Below the pieces are notes generated by a model. It ran no database searches and was not told where the DNA came from. It was given only the letters and a program-made list of their open reading frames with translations. Positions 17,820-24,754 of a stretch of DNA of 55,936 bases are shown here, piece by piece. The stretch spans positions 1 to 55,936 of the forward strand of contig CAYMEK010000024.1 in NCBI GenBank assembly GCA_964389305.1, in the 5' to 3' direction. This DNA is from CAYMEK01 sp964389305. Its GTDB lineage: Bacteria; Spirochaetota; Spirochaetia; SZUA-6; DRHE01. The translations under genes were made by a program, and so were the position numbers. The number at the start of each line of letters is the position of its first letter. Position 1 is the first letter of the stretch.

Positions 17820-18587
17820 ATGCAGCTTTTATCTTCGGTAAAAAAGGCCCTGGAGTTGCTCGACCTTTTCAGCACCGAGACGCCGGAGATGAGCCTGGCG
17901 GAGCTCAGCCGCAAAGTCGCGGCCCACAAGAGTTCCGTATTCCGCACCCTGGCCACCTTGGAGGCTGCCGGCTTCGTGGAGAAGGACAGGGAGAGCGGCC
18001 GATACCGGTTGGGCCTGAAAATCCTCGACCTGGCCGGCCGGGTCTGGGGACGCTACGACCTCAGGCAGATCGCCGCCCCGCATATGGAGGAGCTGGCGCG
18101 CGAAACCGGGGAGATCATCCATCTCTCGATACTGGACGGGGCCGATATCGTGTATCTGGACAAGAAGGGACAGGGACAGGTGCTTACCGTGGCGACGCGG
18201 GTGGGAGGAAGGAATCCGGCTTATGCCTCGGCCATGGGCAAGGTGCTGCTGGCCGATTTGCCGGCCGGGGAGCTGAAAGCAGTCCTGGCCGCCAGGCCCC
18301 TGCGCAAGCTGACCGCCAATACTATCTACAAAGTATCCGATCTTGCAGCCGAGCTGGAAAGGGTGCGCAAGCAGGGCTACGCGCTGGACAACGAGGAGAC
18401 CTTCCCGGGGATTCGCTGCGTCGCCGCCCCGATAAGGAACGCGCAGGGCAGGGTGGTTGCGGCCCTCAGTGTAACCGTGCCGGCCCCGCGGTTGAACGAC
18501 GCGCGCGTGAGGGAGCTGTGGCGGCAGGTCGCGCAGACGGCGCGCCTGATCTCCGAACGGGCCGCAGCCAGCAGATCGGAAAGCTGA
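17820..18587 (+). CDS. IclR-family transcriptional regulator (copy 1)
   Basis: A 255-aa protein with an N-terminal winged helix-turn-helix (about residues 3-65; MSLAELSRKVAAHKSSVFRT) and a C-terminal IclR effector-binding domain (about 75-245; HLSILDGADIVYLDKK, YASAMGKVLLA, CVAAPIRNAQGRVVAALSV). It is the last plus-strand gene of the run starting at mocA and meets the end of the first molybdenum hydroxylase operon with only 9 bp between. Likely targets are the flanking catabolic genes. AGGAG sits unusually far (13 bp) from the ATG. It differs clearly in sequence from the IclR gene at 22384-23178. Confidence 0.92.
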   Translation: MQLLSSVKKALELLDLFSTETPEMSLAELSRKVAAHKSSVFRTLATLEAAGFVEKDRESGRYRLGLKILDLAGRVWGRYDLRQIAAPHMEELARETGEIIHLSILDGADIVYLDKKGQGQVLTVATRVGGRNPAYASAMGKVLLADLPAGELKAVLAARPLRKLTANTIYKVSDLAAELERVRKQGYALDNEETFPGIRCVAAPIRNAQGRVVAALSVTVPAPRLNDARVRELWRQVAQTARLISERAAASRSES

Positions 18588-18596
18588 CCGGCAGCC

Positions 18597-19085
18597 TCAT
18601 GACTGCTTTCTTTCCTGTCCTTTTAGCTTGTCCCTGGCGGTTTCTATGGCCCGGAGGATGTTCGCATACCCGGTGCAGCGGCAGAGGTTGCCGCGGATGG
18701 CCTGCTTGATCTGCTCGGTGCTGGGATCGGGGTTGGAATCCAGAAGAGCCTTGGCGCTCAGGATCATCCCCGGAGTGCAGTAGCCGCACTGCACCGCTCC
18801 TTCGTCGATAAAGGCCTGCTGCAGGGGGTGCAGGGAACCGTCCTGCTCGAGTCCCTCGATGGTGGTGATCTTCTTTCCGTCAGCTGTGAAGGCCAGGGTC
18901 TGGCAGGAGAGGATCGCCCGGCCGTCCAGCAGCACCGTGCAGGCTCCGCACTCGCCGATGCCGCAGCCGTACTTGGTGCCCGTCAGTCCCAGTCTGTCCC
19001 GCAGCACGTTGAGGAGCGGCTCGTTGGGCTTGACTTTGAGACGGCGATTCTTGCCGTTCACATTCAGGGTGATCGCTAGGCGCAT
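18597..19085 (-). CDS. Molybdenum hydroxylase 1, [2Fe-2S] subunit
   Basis: A 162-aa electron-transfer subunit with two [2Fe-2S] clusters. The plant-ferredoxin-type cluster is GCGIGECGACTVLLDG...SC and the helical second cluster is QCGYCTPGM...NLCRCTGY, giving all eight expected cysteines. It passes electrons from the Mo site to the FAD subunit. The ATG overlaps the stop of the upstream FAD-subunit gene by 10 bp, so translation is coupled. It is last in the operon IclR2 - Mo subunit - FAD subunit - FeS subunit, transcribed leftward. Confidence 0.94.
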   Translation of the reverse strand: MRLAITLNVNGKNRRLKVKPNEPLLNVLRDRLGLTGTKYGCGIGECGACTVLLDGRAILSCQTLAFTADGKKITTIEGLEQDGSLHPLQQAFIDEGAVQCGYCTPGMILSAKALLDSNPDPSTEQIKQAIRGNLCRCTGYANILRAIETARDKLKGQERKQS

Positions 19086-19975
19086 CGGCTTCCTCCCGAC
19101 CGCCGCCAGGCTTCTTCCAGAGCTTCCCGTACCAGGAGCGCGGCGGTTCGCCGGCGGTACTCGGCGCTGGAACGGACGTCATCGATCGGGGCGATCTCCC
19201 GAACCGTCAGAGCGGCGGCCTCCCGGAACAGTCTATCGCCGCCTTGGCTGCCCTGCAGGGCCTTCTCGACGGCCGTAACCCGGACCGGAGTCGGGGCCAC
19301 CGATCCGAGGGCAACCCGGGCTCGGCGAATCGTCTCGCCGTCACGCTCCAGATAAGCGGCGCAGTTAATCTTGGCGATGTCCAGGCTTACCCGGGCCAGA
19401 CGACGGAACGCAGCGCCGGAGCGCTTCGGCGCCGCCGGGATAAGCACGGAGTGCAGCATCTGTCCCGGTTTCAGCACGGTCCGCTTGGGTCCGGTGAAAA
19501 ACCCGCCGAGGGGCAATACGGCGCGCTTGATCACACCGCCGACGGCTTCGCAGACCGTAACCTCGGCGTCCAGTACCAGGAGAATCGGAGGTGTGTCGGC
19601 ACCGGGAGAGGCATTGCAGAGGTTTCCTCCCAGGGTGCCGAGGTTGCGTATCTGAGTGCTTCCGATTGCATTAACGGCTTCGACCAGGGCCGGGTGGCGG
19701 TCTAGGACCTCCCGGTGGCGCTCGATTTCGCTCAACCGCACCCCGGCCCCTATGCTGAGTGATCCCCGATCGAGCCGGATTGAGGCCAGCTCCGCAACCC
19801 CAAGCACGTAGACCAAGCAGCGGGGCGCCGTCCGGTTGGTCTTGATCGCGTTGAGCAGGTCCGTGCCCCCTGCCAGGACCCGGGCGCCTTCACCGCAGAG
19901 GTCTTCCAGGGCTTCCTCCAGAGTCCGGGGGGTTGCGCAGCGGAAATCCAGGCTGATAATCCGAGTACTGGACAA
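19076..19975 (-). CDS. Molybdenum hydroxylase 1, FAD subunit
   Basis: A 299-aa FAD-binding subunit of the CO dehydrogenase/xanthine dehydrogenase medium-chain type. FAD-contact motifs are VLAGGTDLLNAIK near residue 35 and TLGGNLCNASPGADTPP near residue 115, followed by the CO-dehydrogenase-flavoprotein C-terminal domain (DVRSSAEYRRR). It hands electrons to NAD or another acceptor. It starts 3 bp after the Mo-subunit gene stop and overlaps the FeS gene by 10 bp, so the three subunits should be made together. Confidence 0.93.
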   Translation of the reverse strand: MSSTRIISLDFRCATPRTLEEALEDLCGEGARVLAGGTDLLNAIKTNRTAPRCLVYVLGVAELASIRLDRGSLSIGAGVRLSEIERHREVLDRHPALVEAVNAIGSTQIRNLGTLGGNLCNASPGADTPPILLVLDAEVTVCEAVGGVIKRAVLPLGGFFTGPKRTVLKPGQMLHSVLIPAAPKRSGAAFRRLARVSLDIAKINCAAYLERDGETIRRARVALGSVAPTPVRVTAVEKALQGSQGGDRLFREAAALTVREIAPIDDVRSSAEYRRRTAALLVREALEEAWRRSGGSRCA

Positions 19976-19978
19976 GGC

Positions 19979-22387
19979 CTAAGCTCCGCTCGAAGCCCTG
20001 CCGATCGCCTTACCTGCCGCCGGGCGTCCGGGCGGAAGCTCTTCAACCTCCCGCCGCCTGGCGGCCCTGACTATGTCCTCCGGCAGGATGGGCAGCCTGG
20101 TAAACCAGATTCCGGTGGCGTTCTGCACCGCGGCCGCCACGGCGGCGGGCACCGGGTTGAGCGCCGCCTCTCCGATTCCCTTGGCGCCCATCGGACCGGT
20201 GGGCTCGTAGGTATGGGCGAAGAAAACATGAAAATCCTGGGGATCCGGCAGGTCTGCTGCACCCAGCATCTTGTAGTCGCTCAGAAGCCCGCGGTTGGTC
20301 AGGCGGCCGCTGTCGGGCTCATAGGCGGTGTCCTCCAGCAGGGCCATGCCGGCCCCCCGGCAAAACCCGCCCTGTAGCTGTCCCCTGGCCAGGGCCGGAT
20401 TGATCACCGTGCCGGCGTCGCTCCCGGCCATCACCCTCAGGATCCGTACCTCTCCGGTCTCCATGTCCACCTCCACTTCCACGAAGAAGGCGGTGTAGGC
20501 GGGGGGACAGTTGACCTTGCGCACGCTGCGGGCCGAGATGGCGGTGCCCCAATCGTTGTTCATCGCGGTCTGGGCCGCTTCGCGAATGGTGAGGCAGCGC
20601 TCGGGCATGCCCTCCACGTAGATGACTCCCTGGCCGGCCTGGAGATCGGGACGGGTTTTCAGAGAATCTGCCGGCGCGTTCAGAATTCTGGAAGCGTATT
20701 CCAGCAGCACCTTCTTGGTGTCCCTCGCAACTTCCAGGACGGCTCCGGCGCCGCAGTACACCCCACGAGTGGCGTGGGTGCACACGTCGTAACCGGTGCA
20801 GCGGGTGTCCGCCGGCGATATGCCCACCTTGTCGAAAGGAACCCCGAACTCCTCGGCCACCAGCTTGGCCGCCGCATCCAGGGTCCCTCCACCGTGGTCC
20901 ATCAGGGCGGTGAGAATATCGATCGACCCGTCCTCGTTCACCTTCACCTGCACCGTGCTGTAGTCCTTCACCTCTCCCGGAACCGGGGCCCCCGTGCCCG
21001 AGGTATGAAAGCCTCTGGCCATGCCGATGCCCCGCCGCCGGCGCCCGGTCTGCCTGTTCGCCTCCGATCGATCGTTCCAGCCGATCATCCGGGCTCCGGT
21101 CTCCAGCAGCTCCCGCACACCATCGGAGTGGATCAGCGAGCGGACCGTAGGGCCCTGTCCCCAGAAGATCTCCCCCAGGCCGACGTAGTTCTTCAGGCGC
21201 AGCTCGAGCGGATCGAGCCCGAGCTTTTCGGCCAGCATGTTCATGGTGGTTTCCACGCCGAAGGTTACCTGGGGGGCGCCGTAACCCTGCATGGCGCAGG
21301 CGGGGGCCTTATTGGTATACACGGCCACCCCTTCGTAGAGCATATTCGGCAGGCGGTACAGGGAGTGCCACCAGCCCGCCAGGACGCCGAGAAAAGCCAG
21401 GGCCTGTATGTGGTGGCTGCCGATATCGACCCAGGCCTTCATCTGTCCGGCCGTCAGGGTGCCGTCCTTCCTGGCACCTACCTTCAGCGTATACTGCACG
21501 GGATAGCGGCAGTGGTCGTAGAGGTCTTCCTCCCGGCTCTGAACGATCTTCACCGGCTGCCCGGATTTCAAGGCCAGGGCTACGGTGAGGAGGATCACAG
21601 GGTTGGTGTGGATGCCGCTGCCGAAATGTCCGCCGCCGCTGATTCGAACCACGTTGACCTTGTTCAGCGGAATATCGAACAGCTCACCCAGAAGAATGCG
21701 GGTGTTGTGCAGAGCCTGGGTGGAAGGCCAGACGGTAATGCCACCGTCGGCTTCCGGCCGGCAGACGCAGCCGCGGGGCTCCAGCTGGCAGTGATAGACT
21801 CTTGGGGTGAGGAACTCGTTCTCCACGATCACGTCGGCCTCGGCGAATCCCTGCTCCACCGCCCCTTCGGCCACCTCACGAGTGCAGGCGATGTTGTGCC
21901 GGATCTCGATCTGCCTGTCCTCCAGGTACACCCGATCGTGAATCGGGTCGCCCTCCGCGGACATGGCTTGCTCGATGTCGAAGTAGGAGGGCAGGATCTC
22001 CCACTCGGCCTTCACGGCTTCCGCCGCCTGCTCGGCCAGCTCTTCGCTCTCCGCGGCCACAGCCGCATAGGGGTCTCCCACCTGGCGCACGTGGCGGCTC
22101 AGGATCTGCCAGTCTTTGTAGGTGGAGCGGGGCACCGACACCAGGCGGACATTGAAGAACTTCTGCGGCACGTCGGAGGGCTTCAACCCGACCGCTCCCA
22201 GGGCTTCGGCCCGGGAGAAGTCGATCGACTTGAGCCGGGCATGGGGATGGGGGCTGCGCAGGATCTTTCCGTACAGCATCCCCGGCAGGACAATATCGGA
22301 GGGGTATTGCTCCCGGCCTGTGACCCTGGCCCGCCCTTCTTTGCGGGGAAAGTCTTTGCCGAGGAAATGATACTGCCTTGCGCTCAC
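19979..22387 (-). CDS. Molybdenum hydroxylase 1, molybdopterin subunit with atypical active-site motifs
   Basis: An 802-aa large subunit of the xanthine dehydrogenase family. The fold is clear: an N-terminal AOR hammerhead domain (RVTGREQYPSDIVLPGMLYGK), then Mo-cofactor domains with the catalytic Glu in GAKGIGEAALNPVP. Two motifs differ from the family consensus. The loop usually GGxFGGK reads GGGHFGSGI, and the usual FRGFG arginine motif reads MQGYGAPQ, so the substrate-binding Arg is replaced by Gln. The partner at 24751-27045 keeps the standard forms. The GTG start overlaps the IclR2 stop (GTGA). A substrate other than xanthine is likely; the true one is unknown. Confidence 0.9.
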   Translation of the reverse strand: MSARQYHFLGKDFPRKEGRARVTGREQYPSDIVLPGMLYGKILRSPHPHARLKSIDFSRAEALGAVGLKPSDVPQKFFNVRLVSVPRSTYKDWQILSRHVRQVGDPYAAVAAESEELAEQAAEAVKAEWEILPSYFDIEQAMSAEGDPIHDRVYLEDRQIEIRHNIACTREVAEGAVEQGFAEADVIVENEFLTPRVYHCQLEPRGCVCRPEADGGITVWPSTQALHNTRILLGELFDIPLNKVNVVRISGGGHFGSGIHTNPVILLTVALALKSGQPVKIVQSREEDLYDHCRYPVQYTLKVGARKDGTLTAGQMKAWVDIGSHHIQALAFLGVLAGWWHSLYRLPNMLYEGVAVYTNKAPACAMQGYGAPQVTFGVETTMNMLAEKLGLDPLELRLKNYVGLGEIFWGQGPTVRSLIHSDGVRELLETGARMIGWNDRSEANRQTGRRRRGIGMARGFHTSGTGAPVPGEVKDYSTVQVKVNEDGSIDILTALMDHGGGTLDAAAKLVAEEFGVPFDKVGISPADTRCTGYDVCTHATRGVYCGAGAVLEVARDTKKVLLEYASRILNAPADSLKTRPDLQAGQGVIYVEGMPERCLTIREAAQTAMNNDWGTAISARSVRKVNCPPAYTAFFVEVEVDMETGEVRILRVMAGSDAGTVINPALARGQLQGGFCRGAGMALLEDTAYEPDSGRLTNRGLLSDYKMLGAADLPDPQDFHVFFAHTYEPTGPMGAKGIGEAALNPVPAAVAAAVQNATGIWFTRLPILPEDIVRAARRREVEELPPGRPAAGKAIGRASSGA

Positions 22388-23178
22388 GGCGCCCCGCCTC
22401 CTTTTTTCCCGGCGTCCTGCGGTTCCCAGGGAGCCTTGCCGCCCAGCTTGTAGGAGATATTCGCGCTGGCCTCGAAGAACAGCTCGGCGTACTCCTCCAT
22501 CTGCTCCCTGTCCAGGTCCAGTGCAACGCCTACGGCGGCGATGGACCCCACGACCCGGTTCTGTCTGCCGAAGATCGGAGCGGCCAGGGCGTTGATCCCG
22601 ACGTGGAACTCCTGGACGTTGTAGGCTATTCCGCTGCCCCGGATGGTCTCCAGGTTTTTCTCCAGCTCCCGCCGGCTGGTGATAGTCGCCGGGGTGTAGG
22701 GAATCAGCTCCAGCGTTTCGAGTATCTCGGACCGCTCCTTGGCGCTCAGGAATGCCAGCACCGCCTTGCCCGCCGCCGAGGCGTGAAGAGGCATGACCTC
22801 TCCGCGGCCCACGGCTACCCTGATATTGATATGCCCGCAGGTCTCCATAGTGACGCAGTTGCGGCCGTTGAGCAGGGCGAAAAAGGTCGTCTCGTCGGTC
22901 TGGCTATGCAGATCTTCCAGGAAGGGCCGGCAGACCGCCGCCGCATCGATTCCCTCCAGCACGGACTCGGCGAAGCGCAGATGGGCGAAGCCGAGAACGT
23001 AGCGCAGGTCCGGCCGGCGCTGGTAGACGTAGTCGTACTTGCGTAGGGAGGCCAGGATCCGGTAGCAGGTGGAGGGCGGAATTTCCAAGCGCTCACTGAT
23101 CTCCCTGTTCGTCAGCCCGCGGCGGAAGTTTTGTCTCAACAGCTCCAGAATGCTGTGAACCTTTTCGACTGGCGGCAT
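22384..23178 (-). CDS. IclR-family transcriptional regulator (copy 2), first gene of hydroxylase operon 1
   Basis: About 264 aa: an N-terminal winged helix-turn-helix (VEKVHSILELLR, LTNREISERLEIPPSTCYRI) and a C-terminal effector domain (TTFFALLNGRNCVTM, PLHASAAGKAVLAFL, NALAAPIFGRQNRVVGSI). Its stop overlaps the Mo-subunit start by four bases, so regulator and enzyme are co-translated, which fits autoregulation. ATG 23178 with GGGA upstream is chosen; an in-frame TTG at 23208 is possible. The 25-bp palindrome in the divergent region 115 bp upstream is the natural operator candidate. Confidence 0.9.
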   Translation of the reverse strand: MPPVEKVHSILELLRQNFRRGLTNREISERLEIPPSTCYRILASLRKYDYVYQRRPDLRYVLGFAHLRFAESVLEGIDAAAVCRPFLEDLHSQTDETTFFALLNGRNCVTMETCGHINIRVAVGRGEVMPLHASAAGKAVLAFLSAKERSEILETLELIPYTPATITSRRELEKNLETIRGSGIAYNVQEFHVGINALAAPIFGRQNRVVGSIAAVGVALDLDREQMEEYAELFFEASANISYKLGGKAPWEPQDAGKKGGGAP

Positions 23179-23249
23179 TGTTTCCCTATCTATCTTCGAT
23201 CCGGGCAACGCAGTTCAGGCCGAAACCGCAACTCGGGGCCTTGCCTTCG

Positions 23250-23278
23250 AGTTTCTCCGAGTAAAGCCGGGTTGTCAA
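23250..23278 (-). promoter_or_regulatory. Possible promoter of the IclR2-hydroxylase 1 operon
   Basis: On the minus strand a perfect TTGACA (23278-23273) is followed after 17 bp by GAAACT (23255-23250), a weak -10. The weak -10 would suit an activated promoter. The leader would be about 65 nt. Confidence 0.4.
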
Positions 23279-23293
23279 CATATAATTAATAAA

Positions 23294-23318
23294 TTGATTT
23301 CAATAATTGAGAAATCAA
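23294..23318. promoter_or_regulatory. 25-bp palindromic operator candidate between the two hydroxylase operons
   Basis: TTGATTTC and GAAATCAA form perfect 8-bp arms around a 9-bp centre that itself contains CAATAATTG-like symmetry. It lies between the two divergent -35 boxes, 4 bp upstream of the plus-strand TTGACA, in an AT-rich island within GC-rich DNA. Size and position suit an IclR-type dimer or tetramer site. Confidence 0.5.
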
Positions 23319-23322
23319 GCAT

Positions 23323-23351
23323 TTGACAGGGTGATTGCTACCGTATATCAT
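23323..23351 (+). promoter_or_regulatory. Promoter of molybdenum hydroxylase operon 2
   Basis: TTGACA (23323-23328), 17-bp spacer, TATCAT (23346-23351; five of six matches). Transcription would start near 23358, leaving a ~58-nt leader with AAGGAG before the FAD-subunit ATG. Confidence 0.65.
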
Positions 23352-23415
23352 GGGCGTTCAAACGGCTTGATGCTTTACCGGTCAGGCCGGGTAAATTCCG
23401 AAGGAGTCTGGCAGT

Positions 23416-24282
23416 ATGGGCAAGTTCCGCTTTTTTCGGCCTCGGGCGCTCGGGGAGCTGCTCGAATACAAGAAGCGGGAAGGAGCCGGAGCGCACATCC
23501 TCGGTGGCGGATCCAACCTTCTGGTCTACATCAAGGAAGGAGCAATCGAAGGAGGAACCCTGGTGGACATTCGCTGCCTGGCGGAAATAAGGGGGATCGC
23601 CGTCCGCGACGGCTGGATAGAGATCGGCGCCGGGGAGATCATCGCAGATATCATCGGCTCTCCGGTGATTCGCACGAAGGTCCCCTTCCTGGGCGAGGCG
23701 TTGAGAAAGTTCGCCAATCCCCTGGTGCGGAACATGGCTACCCTGGCCGGAAACATCGCCGACTCCTCGCCCATCGGTGATACAATCCCGCCGCTGCTGG
23801 TTCTCGCGGCCGAAGTGGTTGCGGGCGCTGCGGCCGGCGAGCGTTCAATCCCTCTGGAGCTGTTTTTCACCGGACCCGGGCGGAACGTGCTCGAGGACGA
23901 GGAGGTCATCCTGAAGATACGCTTTCCGCTTCCCCGGGACGGCCGCGGCGGGTACGTCAAGCTGGGGCTGCGCAAGGGGGCCTCCTGCTCGGTGGTCTCC
24001 GTGGCGGTCTGGCTGGACACGGAAAACGATCGGGTTCGGGACATCCGCATCGCCGCCGGCGGGGTGGCCCCGACGCCGCGACGCCTGCCTGCGACCGAAG
24101 AGTCCTTCCGGGGGAAGCGGCTGGACCTGCGAAGCATCGAAACCCTGTCGCAAGCGGCGGCCGCCGAGGTCGCTCCGATCACCGATGTACGGGGCAGCGC
24201 CGAGTACCGCCGGCTGGTCTCGGTACGGCTTCTGGCCAGGGCAGTGCGGGAAGCCTTGGGCGTGGAGGAAGACGATGAATGA
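23416..24282 (+). CDS. Molybdenum hydroxylase 2, FAD subunit
   Basis: A 288-aa FAD-binding subunit. Contacts are seen in HILGGGSNLLVYIKEG (about residue 30) and TLAGNIADSSPIGDTIPP (about residue 110), followed by the family C-terminal domain with DVRGSAEYRR. An AAGGAG motif precedes the ATG. It is the first gene of the operon, and its stop overlaps the next gene by 8 bp. It shares the same role as the FAD subunit of operon 1 but is clearly diverged and shorter, so the two operons are not a recent duplication. Confidence 0.93.
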   Translation: MGKFRFFRPRALGELLEYKKREGAGAHILGGGSNLLVYIKEGAIEGGTLVDIRCLAEIRGIAVRDGWIEIGAGEIIADIIGSPVIRTKVPFLGEALRKFANPLVRNMATLAGNIADSSPIGDTIPPLLVLAAEVVAGAAAGERSIPLELFFTGPGRNVLEDEEVILKIRFPLPRDGRGGYVKLGLRKGASCSVVSVAVWLDTENDRVRDIRIAAGGVAPTPRRLPATEESFRGKRLDLRSIETLSQAAAAEVAPITDVRGSAEYRRLVSVRLLARAVREALGVEEDDE

Positions 24283-24754
24283 GGATGAGCTGTACGATAT
24301 CCGCCTTACGGTTAATGATCGACCCGTCCAGGGCCGGGTGAAGGCCGAGCTGACCCTGCTGGATTTCTTGAGACAGAACAACTTCATCGAGGTGAAGCGG
24401 GGCTGCGACAAGGGCGACTGCGGGGCCTGCACGGTCATCATGGACGGCAGAGCGATCCTATCCTGCATCACCCTGGCCCTGCAGGCCGACGGCCGCCGGG
24501 TGTACACGGTCAAATCCCTGGGCACCTGGGAAAAGCCCCATCCCCTGCAGCAGGCCTTTCTCGATCACGAGGCCCTGCAGTGCGGCTTCTGCACTCCCGG
24601 GATGTTGATGAGCGCCAAGGCCCTGCTGGACTCCAACCCGCATCCCTCCAGGGAGCAGATCCGGGAGGCGATATCGGGGAACCTGTGCCGCTGCACCGGG
24701 TACCAGAAGATCGTAGACGCCGTGGAGGCCGTGGCCAGGGGAGAATACCGGTGA
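24275..24754 (+). CDS. Molybdenum hydroxylase 2, [2Fe-2S] subunit
   Basis: A 159-aa subunit with eight cluster cysteines: GCDKGDCGACTVIMDG...SC for the first [2Fe-2S] centre and QCGFCTPGM...NLCRCTGY for the second. ATG 24275 is chosen because GGAGGAA lies just upstream within the preceding gene and the homologous operon-1 protein begins at the same point; an in-frame upstream frame exists but runs inside the FAD gene. The stop overlaps the large-subunit start (GTGA). Confidence 0.94.
   Translation: MNEDELYDIRLTVNDRPVQGRVKAELTLLDFLRQNNFIEVKRGCDKGDCGACTVIMDGRAILSCITLALQADGRRVYTVKSLGTWEKPHPLQQAFLDHEALQCGFCTPGMLMSAKALLDSNPHPSREQIREAISGNLCRCTGYQKIVDAVEAVARGEYR

Noticed and set aside
20774..22453. 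Long plus-strand open frame (559 codons) opposite the molybdenum hydroxylase 1 large subunit
   Set aside because: Antisense shadow; the minus-strand protein has family motifs throughout and coupled neighbours.
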